Source: Microbacterium sorbitolivorans
GTDB lineage: Bacteria > Actinomycetota > Actinomycetes > Actinomycetales > Microbacteriaceae
Reading direction: 5' to 3'
Length of the DNA: 64,000 nt
Assembly (NCBI RefSeq): GCF_003327285.1
Contig: NZ_KZ848476.1
Span: 248,001 to 312,000, forward strand
Of this stretch, positions 46,209 through 54,999 are shown piece after piece. The position numbers and the translations under genes were made by a program. Position 1 is the stretch's first letter, and every line of letters starts with the position of its first letter. The notes beneath the pieces were generated by a model that saw only the letters and a program-made list of their open reading frames with translations, was not told the DNA's origin and ran no database searches.

Positions 46209-48995
46209 ATGCCCGCGCCAGTTCATGCAGTGCTCGTCGCCCGCTCGTCCACCGCGGCAGCGGCTCGGCTTGAGCGAGCCCTCGACGCCATCCGTGCCCA
46301 GTCACAGTCCGTCGCCTCTCTGACGATCGTCGTTCGCGGCGATCCCGCACCGCTTCACGCCGCCGCCGAGGCGGCCCGCGCGAACCGCGTTATCGCTTCC
46401 CCCGAGCGGACGGGCTTCGCCGGCGCGGTCGAGTTGGCGTTCGCGCACCTGCCCGAGGGGCACGTGTGGCTGCTCGACGACGACTCCGTTCCTGAGGCGG
46501 GCACGCTCGCGAAGCTCGCCTCGGCGCTCGAGCGCCAGCCGTCGGTCGCGATCGCCGCGCCGAAGGTCGTGAGGGCGGGAGATCGACGCCGCATCGCGTC
46601 GTTCGGCGTGACGATGACGTCGACGGGCCGCACCGTCGAGCTCGCGCAGGGCGAGTACGACCAGGGCCAGCACGACCGCGACGACGACGTGCTCGGCGCC
46701 GACATTCGCGGCATGCTGCTGCGCGCCGACGTCGCGTCGGCGCTCGTGCCCGACCGCGCCATGCTCGGCGCTGACGAGGGCCTCGACATGGGCGTGCGCG
46801 CCCGCCTCGGCGGCCGCCGCGTGAGCCTCGTGCCCGACGCGCGCATCGCCGTCTGGCCGCCGCGCCAGACGCCCCAGCGCCTCGCCTATACCCGCCGCGT
46901 CGCGCAGCTTCACCGCCGCCTCGCCTACGCCTCGCCGCTCTCGGTCGCGTTCAAGTGGCTCGGCCTCCTGCCGCTCGCGGTCTGGGCGACCGTGCTCGCG
47001 CTGCTCGCGAAGCGCCCCGGGCGCGTGGCTCCCGAGTGGATGGCGACGTTCACGGTGCTCGTGCGCCTCGGCGCGGTCGCGCGCTCGCGCCGGCGCCTGC
47101 GCGCCTTCCGCTCCGGATCCTGGTCGCAGGTCGACGCCCTGCGCCTCGGCCCCGCGCAGATGCGCGAGCGCCAGCAGGCGTCCGACGACCCGCGCCGCGA
47201 CAACCCCGACAAGCTCGAGTTCTTCTCGGGCGGCGGGGCCTGGGCGGTTCTCGCGGGCCTCGTCGTGAGCGTCGCGGCGTTCATCGCCCTGCTCACCTGG
47301 CCCGCCATGGGTGGCGGCGCGTTCCTGCCGCTACGGCAGAGTGTCGCCGACCTCTGGCGCGACGCCCTCTGGGGCGTGCGCCCCGAGGGGCTCGCGGAGG
47401 TGGGTCCGGCGGATCCGTTCTCGACCGTCGTCGCACTGCTCGGTACCCTCTGGCCCGTCGCCCCGAGCTTCGTGCTCGTGCTGCTGTGGCTGCTCGCGAC
47501 GCCCCTCTCGATCCTCGGCGCGTGGTTCGCCGCGACGCGCATCACGGCCCGCCCATCGGCGCGCATCGCGCTCGCCGTGCTGTGGGGCTTCGCCCCGCCG
47601 CTCTGGGACGCCCTCGCGCAGGGCCGCCCCGCCGCCGTCATCGCCCACGTGCTACTGCCATGGCTTCTCTTCGCCGGCATCGCCGCCCACCGCTCCTGGA
47701 CCACGGCGGGCGCCGCGTCGATCCTGCTCGCCGGCGTGCTCGCCTGCGCGCCCTCGCTCGCGCCGGTCCTCGGCCTCGTGTGGCTCATCGGCCTGATCGT
47801 CGCGATCAGCGCCCGCCGACGCCGCATCGCGCACGTCGTCTGGGTCATCGTGCCCTCGATCGTGATGTTCTGGCCCCTCGCGGCGCGCCAGATCTCGCGC
47901 GGCACGCCCTGGGCGCTGTTCGCCGACCCCGACGCCGCCGACTTCGCCCACGGATCCGCCGCGGCCGTCGCTGGCGGGGTGCTCAACCCGGCCTCGTGGG
48001 CCACGCTCTTCGCCGATCTCGGCCTCGAGTGGACAGCCGTGTGGTGGGCGCCCATCCTGCTCGCCCCCATCGCGCTGCTCGCGCTCTTCGCCCCGAGCAC
48101 CCGCAAGACCTGGCTCGCCGTCGTCTCGCTCGCGGTCGCGGCCGCGGGCATCGCGACGGCCGTGATCGACCTGGGATCGCGCCTGTCGCTCGTCGACGGC
48201 GTGCGCGTCGCCGTGTGGCCCGGATCCGCCCTCAGCGTCGCCTGGCTCGGCGCGATCGTCGCCTGCGCCATCGCGATCGACGGCGTGCGCCGTGGCCGCC
48301 GGGCGCTCGCCGCGATCGTCATCGCCTGCGCGGCGCTCGCGATCGTGCCGCAGGCGACGTCGCTGCACCGCGGCGACACGACCCTGTACTCCGGAAGCGA
48401 CACGACGCTGCCGGCCTACGTCTCGGCGCAGGCGCGCGCCGACGGCGAGGTCAGCACGCTGATCCTCACCCCGCTCGCCGACGGCAGCGTCGAGGCGAAG
48501 GTCGTGTGGGGCACGAGCGAGACCCTCGGCGGGGCCTCGACCCTCGAGGGCACCGCAGTCGAGGTCAGCGACGACGACGTGGCGATCTCGCAGCTCGCCG
48601 GCGCCATCGTCTCGGGTAGCTCGTCGACCGTCATCGACGATGTGCGGGCGGCCGGCATCACCTTCGTCCTCCTGCGCGAGCAGGCCTCGCCCGGCGCCGA
48701 GCAGCGCGTCATGGCGCTCACGGCCCAGGCCTCGATGGACCAGCGTGCGGGCTTCGCGCGCGTCGGCGAGACGCCGCGCGGCGTGCTCTGGAGCGTCGAG
48801 GACGACCCCTCGCCGCGCACGGGCATGAGCGCCGCCGAGACGACGACCGCGTGGGCCGTCGGCATCAGCCAGGGCATCGCCCTGCTCGTCGCCCTGCTGC
48901 TCGCGATCCCCACCCGCCGCACGCGCGACGAGGCCCGGCAGAAGCCGCGCCTCATTGGCGTGTCGACCGAATCGCGAGAGGAGCGCACGCGATGA
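46209..48995 (+). CDS. Large membrane glycosyltransferase (GT2 domain plus polytopic C-terminal part)
   Basis: 928 aa. Residues about 1-250 are a GT2 domain (HAVLVARSSTAAAARLERALDAIRAQ; metal site VWLLDDDSVPE; a GADEGLDMGVRARLGG segment). After it come about 10-12 membrane helices and an extracytoplasmic part with a C-terminal helix near 880. Actinobacterial homologues sit between whiB2 and DUF5719 genes and are thought to act in wall glycan assembly. It overlaps the DUF5719 gene by 4 nt. Donor and product are unknown. Confidence 0.85.
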   Translation: MPAPVHAVLVARSSTAAAARLERALDAIRAQSQSVASLTIVVRGDPAPLHAAAEAARANRVIASPERTGFAGAVELAFAHLPEGHVWLLDDDSVPEAGTLAKLASALERQPSVAIAAPKVVRAGDRRRIASFGVTMTSTGRTVELAQGEYDQGQHDRDDDVLGADIRGMLLRADVASALVPDRAMLGADEGLDMGVRARLGGRRVSLVPDARIAVWPPRQTPQRLAYTRRVAQLHRRLAYASPLSVAFKWLGLLPLAVWATVLALLAKRPGRVAPEWMATFTVLVRLGAVARSRRRLRAFRSGSWSQVDALRLGPAQMRERQQASDDPRRDNPDKLEFFSGGGAWAVLAGLVVSVAAFIALLTWPAMGGGAFLPLRQSVADLWRDALWGVRPEGLAEVGPADPFSTVVALLGTLWPVAPSFVLVLLWLLATPLSILGAWFAATRITARPSARIALAVLWGFAPPLWDALAQGRPAAVIAHVLLPWLLFAGIAAHRSWTTAGAASILLAGVLACAPSLAPVLGLVWLIGLIVAISARRRRIAHVVWVIVPSIVMFWPLAARQISRGTPWALFADPDAADFAHGSAAAVAGGVLNPASWATLFADLGLEWTAVWWAPILLAPIALLALFAPSTRKTWLAVVSLAVAAAGIATAVIDLGSRLSLVDGVRVAVWPGSALSVAWLGAIVACAIAIDGVRRGRRALAAIVIACAALAIVPQATSLHRGDTTLYSGSDTTLPAYVSAQARADGEVSTLILTPLADGSVEAKVVWGTSETLGGASTLEGTAVEVSDDDVAISQLAGAIVSGSSSTVIDDVRAAGITFVLLREQASPGAEQRVMALTAQASMDQRAGFARVGETPRGVLWSVEDDPSPRTGMSAAETTTAWAVGISQGIALLVALLLAIPTRRTRDEARQKPRLIGVSTESREERTR

Positions 48996-50380
48996 GCACG
49001 CGCACGATCGTCCGCACCGCCCTCGGCAGCGTCGTCGGCCTCGCCCTCGCGGGGACCGCGGTGCTCGCCGGCACCGGCACCCTCCCGGGCCTCACGCCCG
49101 CCTCGTGGGGCGGATCCGCCGACGCGCCGCACGTGAGCGTCACGCCGCCGCCCGCCGAGACGGTTCTCGCCTGCGACGGCCCGCTCGTCGGCCTCGGCCT
49201 CGACGCGACCGACGCCTCGGCGCTCGCGAACATCGGCAGCCTCGACCTGACGGTCGGCAACGGCAACGGCTCGGAGCCCGAGCGCAGCGACGACCTCGAC
49301 CTCGAGGGCGTCGGCTCCGCGACGATCCTCACCCAGCAGCCCGATGGTGACGAGCCGGTCGCGGTCGCGGGCGCCGGATCCGTCATGCTCGACGACGTCA
49401 ACACGGTCGGCTACGCGATCTCGTCGTGCCGGCCCGGCGCGCCCGAGGCGTGGATCGCCGGCGCGAGCGGCCAGACGGGCGTCAGCGACGTCATCATCAT
49501 CGGCAACGCCTCCGACGTGCCGGCGACGGTGTCGCTCGAGGTCTACGGCGTCGAGGGCCGCACCGTGCCCGCCGGCGGCGAGTTCGCCGTGCCGGCTCAC
49601 GGCCAGCGCGCCGTGCCGGTGGCCGGCATCGCGGGCGGCGAGCAGAACCCCGTGATCCGGGTGACGAGCCGCAACGCGCCCGTGCGCGTGACGCTGCAGT
49701 CGACCACGACCTCCGGCCTCACGCCGCAGGGGTTCGACCTCGAAGAGTCGACGCTGCCGATGACGACCGCGGTCGTGCCGCGCGTGCGCGTCACGCGCTC
49801 GACCGCGGGTGCCGGATCCGCAGCGACGACCGCGCAGCTCACGGCGACGACGAGCGCCGGCGGCACCGCCAACGTCGCCGTCGTCGACGAGGCGACCGGC
49901 GAGGTCGTCGCCGAGGCGAACGTCGAGATGGTCCCCGAGATCCCCGTGAGCGCCGCCTTCGACGAGCTGCCCGAGGGCAGCTATGCCGTGCGCATGACGA
50001 GCGACGTGCCCTTCGTGTCGGCGGTTCGCCAGAGTGCAGGCAACGACTACGCCTGGTACACGCCCGGCGAGCCGCTGACGGGCGAGTCGATCGTCGCGGC
50101 GCCCGCCGGAAACGGCGGCAAGATCGCGCTCAGCTTCGCCTCGCTGGGCGACGACGCGACCGTCACGCTCACGCCCGTGAACGTCGGGGACGCCGTGAGC
50201 GAGAACCTCGCCGCCGGGCGCTCGACGACCATCGTGGTCGACGACCAGCAGACCTACCGGGTCACGATCGAGGGCGGTGCCGTCGTCGGCGCCGCCGGCA
50301 CGAGCGACGATGGCCGCATCGGCAGCTTCTCGATCGCGCCCGACCCGGCGACGCCGGATCCGGTCGTCGTCACGCCGTAG
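48992..50380 (+). CDS. DUF5719 family secreted/anchored protein
   Basis: 462 aa. One N-terminal membrane segment (about 6-28, TALGSVVGLALAGTAVLAGTG) serves as uncleaved anchor or signal. The rest is extracytoplasmic, beta-rich and Ala/Thr/Val-rich, consistent with DUF5719. ATG 48992 overlaps the glycosyltransferase stop (ATGA) and a GAGAGGAG sequence precedes it. Translational coupling suggests it is an accessory of the membrane glycosyltransferase. No enzymatic motif is visible. Confidence 0.83.
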   Translation: MSTRTIVRTALGSVVGLALAGTAVLAGTGTLPGLTPASWGGSADAPHVSVTPPPAETVLACDGPLVGLGLDATDASALANIGSLDLTVGNGNGSEPERSDDLDLEGVGSATILTQQPDGDEPVAVAGAGSVMLDDVNTVGYAISSCRPGAPEAWIAGASGQTGVSDVIIIGNASDVPATVSLEVYGVEGRTVPAGGEFAVPAHGQRAVPVAGIAGGEQNPVIRVTSRNAPVRVTLQSTTTSGLTPQGFDLEESTLPMTTAVVPRVRVTRSTAGAGSAATTAQLTATTSAGGTANVAVVDEATGEVVAEANVEMVPEIPVSAAFDELPEGSYAVRMTSDVPFVSAVRQSAGNDYAWYTPGEPLTGESIVAAPAGNGGKIALSFASLGDDATVTLTPVNVGDAVSENLAAGRSTTIVVDDQQTYRVTIEGGAVVGAAGTSDDGRIGSFSIAPDPATPDPVVVTP

Positions 50381-50383
50381 CGC

Positions 50384-50602
50384 CTACGCCGCGGGATCCG
50401 TGCGGAACGACGCGTGCCGCAGCACCGTCCACCCCGCCGGCACCGAGAGGCGGTCGGCGTGCATCGCGCAGAGGTCGTGCGCGTGCGGGTCGTCGCCCGC
50501 GCCCAGCGGGCCGAGCGCGACCATTCGGCCGTCGTAGTCGAAGGTGAGCGTCGCGACCGCCTCGCGGCTACACGACACCTTCGAGCAGATTCGTTCCGTC
50601 AC
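50384..50602 (-). CDS. DUF3499 family small Cys-rich protein
   Basis: 72 aa with Cys/His pattern CSKVSCSREAVATLTFDYD...DPHAHDLCAMHADRLSVP, resembling a small zinc-binding fold. It starts at GTG 50602 with TAGGCT 7 nt upstream. It converges with DUF5719, 3 nt between stops. Conserved in actinobacteria near whiB2; function unknown. Confidence 0.85.
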   Translation of the reverse strand: MTERICSKVSCSREAVATLTFDYDGRMVALGPLGAGDDPHAHDLCAMHADRLSVPAGWTVLRHASFRTDPAA

Positions 50603-50688
50603 GACTCCGAGCCTACGAGGCCGCGCCTGGCGCTCGCCGGTACGGCGCGGGTTATGCCCACGATCACCGGCGGCCCTACAGTGAAGGT
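50603..50688. promoter_or_regulatory. Divergent leaderless promoters, DUF3499 / zincin-like gene
   Basis: Minus strand: TAGGCT (50610-50615), 7 nt, GTG 50602. Plus strand: TACAGT (50677-50682), 6 nt, ATG 50689. Confidence 0.55.
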
Positions 50689-51147
50689 ATGAAGTGGTCG
50701 TCTCGCTCGCGCCGTGAGCGGCAGGAAGAGCCGAAGCCCCGCAGCGCCCGCCACGGCAGGCATGGCCGCGTCGGGCGCAGCGCGCTGACGAAGCCGCCGC
50801 TGCCGGCGATCGGCTCGCGCCACGACCGCTTTAACCTGGTCTTCCTCGCGGCAGTCGACATGCTGCGCACCGAGTGGCCCGAGCTCAAGGGCGTGCGCTT
50901 CGAGCTCGGCTCGCTGCCCGTCGGCGACACGGGGGAGCGCATGCCCCGCTGGACCGTCGACCGCGCAAACGATCTCATCGTCGTGCACCGCATCGTCGTC
51001 GAGCGGCTCGACAAGGCCCACGGCCAGCCGCTCAACCGCGCCGACGAGTTCCACCGCCGTCTGCTCATCGAGAACGCCGTCTTCGGCGCGGCGGCCGAAT
51101 ACCTCGGGCGCGATCCCTACGATCTTGGGGCCGACCCGTTCCACTGA
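50689..51147 (+). CDS. Metallopeptidase-family (Zincin_1-like) protein without HExxH
   Basis: 152 aa. A basic, probably disordered N-terminus (residues 1-35, rich in Arg/Ser) precedes a domain starting RHDRFNLVFLAAVDMLRTEWPELKGVRFELGSLP, which resembles the actinobacterial metallopeptidase family next to DUF3499. The zinc-binding HExxH is missing; the equivalent helix reads FHRRLLIENAVFGAAAEYLG. It is therefore probably not a peptidase. Conserved neighbourhood is the best evidence for the family. Confidence 0.75.
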   Translation: MKWSSRSRRERQEEPKPRSARHGRHGRVGRSALTKPPLPAIGSRHDRFNLVFLAAVDMLRTEWPELKGVRFELGSLPVGDTGERMPRWTVDRANDLIVVHRIVVERLDKAHGQPLNRADEFHRRLLIENAVFGAAAEYLGRDPYDLGADPFH

Positions 51148-51183
51148 GGCTCGACGCCGCTTCGGCGCGCCTGGCCGCGTGGG

Positions 51184-52044
51184 CTAGGACTCGGGGCCGC
51201 CGCGCCGCGGCTGGGGCGCGCCCGTGAACGGATCCTGCCCCGCGAAGATCTCGGCCCGCTCGCGCTCCGCGCGCAGCATGCGGCCCTCCCGCTCGCGGCG
51301 CACCGCCGCGACGCCCTGGAGGAGCAGCTCGGGTGCGACATCGGGGATCGGCGTGACGTACGGCGCGACGTCGCCCGCGAGCTCCGCCGCGATGCGTGCG
51401 CGGACGGCGGGGGAGAGCCCACCGGATCCGGACGCGAAGCGCGTCACCTGCGCGTCGAGGCGCGCGGGGAGGCGCGCGACGTCGGCGACCCGCGCCCAGC
51501 CGGCGAGCGGATCCGGCACGCCGGGCGACGGAACCGGGAGCCGGGTGCGGCGCGCCCGCTCGCTGTACGTGCCCGCCATGAGATCGCCCAGCCGCTGCGC
51601 GCGCGGGGTGAACATGCCGACGATGAGGGCGAGGCCGCCGAAGGTCATATAGACCTCGAGCACGCCGAGCAGGCCGCGGATGAATGCATGGCGGAAGCCG
51701 ATGGCGCCGCCGTCGCTGCGCACGATGCGGCCGCCCGCCGCGAGCTTGCCGAGGCTACGGCCGCCCGTGAGGGTCTCGACCGTGATCGGCACGACCGCGA
51801 AGCAGACGACGAGGGCGATGATCGCGAAGATTTGGTAGGTGCCGGCGTCGAGCACGCCCGCGTCGACGAGCGAGCCGGCCCCGAACACCGCGAGCGCGAG
51901 GTAGACGATCCAGCCGAGCACCGCGTCGATGAGCCCGCCGAGCAGGCGAAGCCCGAGGCCGAGCGGCTGCCGGTCGAGCGCGACCGCCTCGCCCGTGAGG
52001 ATCTCGTCTTCGGCTACGAGCGCGCGCGGGCCGGAGATCGTCAT
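51184..52044 (-). CDS. RDD family membrane protein
   Basis: 286 aa. RDD domain at about residues 20-170 with three membrane segments (LGLRLLGGLIDAVLGWIVYLALAVF; IFAIIALVVCFAVVPITVE; the VEVYMTFGGLALIVGMF region) and the conserved RSLGKLAAGGRIV stretch. A cytoplasmic Arg/Ala-rich C-terminal tail of about 110 residues follows. ATG 52044 is selected because a TTAACT element lies 6 nt upstream and homology begins there. Divergent from the SpoIIM gene, a common pairing in actinobacteria. Function is unknown; possibly transport or envelope maintenance. Confidence 0.85.
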   Translation of the reverse strand: MTISGPRALVAEDEILTGEAVALDRQPLGLGLRLLGGLIDAVLGWIVYLALAVFGAGSLVDAGVLDAGTYQIFAIIALVVCFAVVPITVETLTGGRSLGKLAAGGRIVRSDGGAIGFRHAFIRGLLGVLEVYMTFGGLALIVGMFTPRAQRLGDLMAGTYSERARRTRLPVPSPGVPDPLAGWARVADVARLPARLDAQVTRFASGSGGLSPAVRARIAAELAGDVAPYVTPIPDVAPELLLQGVAAVRREREGRMLRAERERAEIFAGQDPFTGAPQPRRGGPES

Positions 52045-52081
52045 GCTCCCAGTTAACCAGAGAGCAATTAGGCTGGACGCG
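52045..52081. promoter_or_regulatory. 37-bp divergent promoter, RDD / SpoIIM genes
   Basis: Plus strand: TAGGCT (52069-52074), 7 nt, ATG 52082. Minus strand: TTAACT, 6 nt, ATG 52044. The two start codons are so close that both transcripts must be leaderless or nearly so. Confidence 0.55.
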
Positions 52082-53077
52082 ATGAATCTCGACGCGATGG
52101 TTGACGAACGGCGGGCCGAGTGGGATCGCCTCGACGCCCTCGCGCGCAGCGCCCACCTGACGGGCGCCGAGACCGACGAGTTCGTGCACCTGTACCGCGC
52201 CGCATCCGCAGACCTCGCGAGCATCAAGACCTCCGTCGGCCGCTCGCCCGTCGCCGATCACCTCTCGGGCGTCCTTTCCCGCGCGCGGCTCAAGCTCACG
52301 GGCGCGCCCGATAACGTCCTCCGGCAGGTGCCGCGGTTCTTCGCGCGGCAGCTGCCCGCGGCGCTGTACCGGATCCGCTGGCTGACCCTCGCGGTCACGG
52401 GCGCCTTCCTCGCGATCGCGGTGCTCATCGCATGGTGGCTACAGCAGGATCCGGCGTATATGGCGACGCTCGGCGACGAGACCTCTCTCAAGAACTACGC
52501 CGAGAACGAGTTCGCCGACTACTACAGCGACCACCCCGAGTCGGTGTTCGCGGGCATGGTGTGGTCGAACAACGCCTGGATCGCCGCGCAGACGATCATG
52601 TTCGGCATCACCGGCATCTGGCCCGTCTACGCGATCATGCAAAACTCCGTCGGTCTCGGCACGTCGGCCGCCGTCATGAACTGGTACGGCCACGGCGACG
52701 ACTTCATCCTGCTGATCCTGCCGCACGGCCTGCTCGAGATGACGAGCATCTTCGTCGCGGGCGCCGCGGGGCTGCGCATCTTCTGGGCGTGGATCGCACC
52801 GGGCGCGCGCACGCGCGGCGCCGCGCTCGCAGTCGAGGGGAGGGCGCTCGCGACGGTCGTCGTGGGGCTCATCCTGTCGCTCGCCGTCTCGGGCGTGATC
52901 GAGGGCTTCGTCACGCGGCAGGACTGGGCGCCCACGCTCAAGATCGGCATCGGCGCGGTCGCGCTCGCGGCCTTTCTCTTCTACATGCTCGTCATCGGCG
53001 GGCGCGCGGCGCGCGATGGCGAGACGGGCGACCTGACGGAGTACGAGGCCGGCACCGAGCGCCTCGTGGCGGGCTGA
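52082..53077 (+). CDS. Stage II sporulation protein M (SpoIIM)-like membrane protein
   Basis: 331 aa. A cytoplasmic N-terminal helical region (MNLDAMVDERRAEWDRLDALARS) precedes about five to six membrane segments, with AGMVWSNNAWIAAQTIMFGITGIWP and ILPHGLLEMTSIFVAGAAGLRIFWAW, the SpoIIM/DUF95 hallmark (HGxxE). The organism type does not make endospores; this subfamily is widespread in actinobacteria next to RDD, DUF58 and MoxR genes. Role unknown. Confidence 0.87.
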   Translation: MNLDAMVDERRAEWDRLDALARSAHLTGAETDEFVHLYRAASADLASIKTSVGRSPVADHLSGVLSRARLKLTGAPDNVLRQVPRFFARQLPAALYRIRWLTLAVTGAFLAIAVLIAWWLQQDPAYMATLGDETSLKNYAENEFADYYSDHPESVFAGMVWSNNAWIAAQTIMFGITGIWPVYAIMQNSVGLGTSAAVMNWYGHGDDFILLILPHGLLEMTSIFVAGAAGLRIFWAWIAPGARTRGAALAVEGRALATVVVGLILSLAVSGVIEGFVTRQDWAPTLKIGIGAVALAAFLFYMLVIGGRAARDGETGDLTEYEAGTERLVAG

Positions 53078-53078
53078 G

Positions 53079-53507
53079 CTACTCGCAGTCTTCGCAGATG
53101 CCGCGGAAGGTGACGGCGGCCTCGACGATGCGCATGCCGTGGGCGTCGCTCGGCGTGAGGCAGGGGGCCGCGCCCACGACGCACTCGACGTCTTCGACCC
53201 GGCCACACACGATGCACTGCACGTGGTGATGGTTATCGCCGCGCGCAAGCTCGTAGAGCGCGCTCGACGCGCCGGGAAGGCTCACGCGCTGCGCGACGTG
53301 CGCCGTCGTGAAGTCGTTGACGATGCCGTGCACCGTCTGCAGGGCGATGCCGGGGATCTCGCGCTGCACGCTCTCGTGCAGCTCGTCGACGGCGGCGTGC
53401 GCGGTCTGCGAGAGCGCCTCGAGCACGGCCACGCGCTGGGCGGTGACCCGGAGCCCGGCGCCGCGAAGCCGCGTCGGAGCGTCGACGGGAGCGTGCGTGT
53501 GGGCCAT
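53079..53507 (-). CDS. Fur family metal-dependent repressor
   Basis: 142 aa. Winged-helix DNA-binding domain at about 12-85 (LRVTAQRVAVLEAL, recognition helix near LQTVHGIVNDFT). The dimerisation domain carries the regulatory metal ligands DNHHHVQC (His 93-95) and two CxxC motifs (98/101, 138/141) for structural zinc. ATG 53507 is chosen since TAGAAT lies 7 nt upstream. It is convergent with the SpoIIM gene (1 nt between stops). Iron, zinc or peroxide specificity cannot be decided by sequence. No katG neighbour is present. Confidence 0.92.
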   Translation of the reverse strand: MAHTHAPVDAPTRLRGAGLRVTAQRVAVLEALSQTAHAAVDELHESVQREIPGIALQTVHGIVNDFTTAHVAQRVSLPGASSALYELARGDNHHHVQCIVCGRVEDVECVVGAAPCLTPSDAHGMRIVEAAVTFRGICEDCE

Positions 53508-53630
53508 GCACCCCATTCTAGCTTGTTCTGAATGATTCGGATCTGGGATCGATTTGTCAACGGCTGTCGAGGAGAGTATCGTGATGGGAAAGCGTTTACC
53601 CACGCGATCGACGACGATTCAAGGAACACA
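53508..53630. promoter_or_regulatory. Divergent promoter region fur / MHS transporter with LacI-type operator
   Basis: Minus strand: TAGAAT (53515-53520), 7 nt, fur ATG. Plus strand: TTGTCA (53554-53559), 17-nt spacer, TATCGT (53577-53582). The near-palindrome TGGGAAAGCGTTTACCCA (53585-53602, central CG) covers the expected transcription start, typical of LacI/GalR-family operators. AAGGA (53621-53625) is the ribosome-binding site, 5 nt before the ATG. Confidence 0.7.
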
Positions 53631-54944
53631 ATGACGTCAACCGCATCACCGAGCACACCCTCGACGACGAAGAAGGGCCAGGGAGGCCGCGCCGCGCTGA
53701 GCGGATGGCTCGGCAGTACCCTCGAGTACTACGACTTTTCGATCTATGCGTCCGCCGCGGCGCTCGTCTTCCCGACGGTGTTCTTCCCGTCGGCCGACCC
53801 CGCGATCGCGATCATCGCGTCGCTCGCGACCTACGGCGTCGGCTACGTCGCCCGCCCCCTCGGCGCCTTCGTGCTCGGCCACTTCGGCGACCGCCACGGC
53901 CGCAAGAAGCTGCTCGTCTTCGCGATGCTGCTCATGGGCATCTCGACCTTCCTCGTGGGTTGCCTGCCCAGCTACTCGCAGGTGGGCATGCTCGCCCCGG
54001 CGCTCCTCGTCGTGCTGCGCCTCGTCCAGGGCTTCGCCGTCTCCGGCGAGCTGGGCGGCGCGACGACGATGATCGCCGAGCACGCCGATAAGAACAAGCG
54101 CGGCCTGCTCATGAGCTTCGCGCTGCAGGGCACGCAGTTCGGTAGCATCCTCGCCCAGGCGAGCTTCATCCCGCTGTCGCACTTCCTCTCGCACGATGAC
54201 CTCATCGCGTGGGGCTGGCGCATCCCGTTCTTCCTCAGCGCGATCGTCGTGGTCGTCGCCCTCGTCATCCGCTCGAAGCTCGACGAGACCCCCGTCTTCA
54301 CCGACAAGGCGGCGGCGAAGACCACGATGCCGATCGTGCAGCTGTTCCGCACCTCGGGCGGCCCGCTCTTCCGTGCGATCGTCATGGGCATGGCCAACGT
54401 CATCGGCACGACGGTCGTTGTCTTCGGCACGACCTTCGCGACGCAGGAGGCCTACGGCGTCAAGATGGACGCCGACGTCTACCTGTGGATCCCCGTCATC
54501 GCGAACATCGCGGCGATCATCCTCATCCCGGTCTTCGGCATGCTCTCCGACAAGATCGGCCGCCGCCCGTTCCTCATCTTCGGCCCGCTCGTCGGCGGCC
54601 TCGTCGCCGTGCCGTACCTGTTCGTCGTCGAGGCGCACAACATCGGCCTGACGATCGTGCTCGCGATCCTGAGCTTCGGCATCATGTACCAGATGTTCAA
54701 CGCGACCTACGCGAGCTTCTTCCAGGAGATGTTCCCGACCGAGACCCGCGTCACGGGCTTCGCGCTCTCGCAGAACATCGCCCTGTTCATCACGGGCCTC
54801 ATGCCGTCGCTGTTCGCGATCATCGCCCCGCCGTCGAGCGGCAACGTGCCGCTCACGATCGGCCTCGTCACCTGCGTGCTGTGCGTCGCCTCGTCGGCCG
54901 CCGCGTTCTTCTCGAAGGAGACGGCCAACTCGGACATCGCGTAA
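53631..54944 (+). CDS. MFS transporter, metabolite:H+ symporter (MHS) family
   Basis: 437 aa with twelve predicted helices. Family hallmarks are GWLGSTLEYYDFSIYASAAALVF in helix 1, the GHFGDRHGRKKLL loop 2-3 motif, RLVQGFAVSGELGGA, and LDETPVF after helix 6. MHS members import shikimate, citrate, proline/betaine or ketoglutarate with protons; the substrate here is not deducible. An upstream LacI-type operator suggests control by a small-molecule-responsive repressor that is not encoded in the window. Fur-independent regulation is likely because no clear Fur box overlaps its promoter. Confidence 0.92.
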   Translation: MTSTASPSTPSTTKKGQGGRAALSGWLGSTLEYYDFSIYASAAALVFPTVFFPSADPAIAIIASLATYGVGYVARPLGAFVLGHFGDRHGRKKLLVFAMLLMGISTFLVGCLPSYSQVGMLAPALLVVLRLVQGFAVSGELGGATTMIAEHADKNKRGLLMSFALQGTQFGSILAQASFIPLSHFLSHDDLIAWGWRIPFFLSAIVVVVALVIRSKLDETPVFTDKAAAKTTMPIVQLFRTSGGPLFRAIVMGMANVIGTTVVVFGTTFATQEAYGVKMDADVYLWIPVIANIAAIILIPVFGMLSDKIGRRPFLIFGPLVGGLVAVPYLFVVEAHNIGLTIVLAILSFGIMYQMFNATYASFFQEMFPTETRVTGFALSQNIALFITGLMPSLFAIIAPPSSGNVPLTIGLVTCVLCVASSAAAFFSKETANSDIA

Positions 54945-54955
54945 CGCGTCGTCTA

Positions 54956-54997
54956 CCGCGAGGGCCGGGTCACGTTATCGTGGCCCGGCCCTCGCGG
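54956..54997. terminator. Very strong bidirectional hairpin between the MHS transporter and the DUF58 operon
   Basis: Stem 54956-54974 with 54979-54997 (18 Watson-Crick pairs plus one wobble) and TTAT loop, ending 2-3 nt before the DUF58 stop codon. No T-run flanks it. It separates convergent units. Confidence 0.75.
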
Positions 54998-54999
54998 CG

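Noticed and set aside
53508..53545. Fur box before the fur gene
   Set aside because: The stretch TTCTGAATGATTCGGA is only loosely symmetrical and does not match a 19-bp Fur consensus well enough to call.
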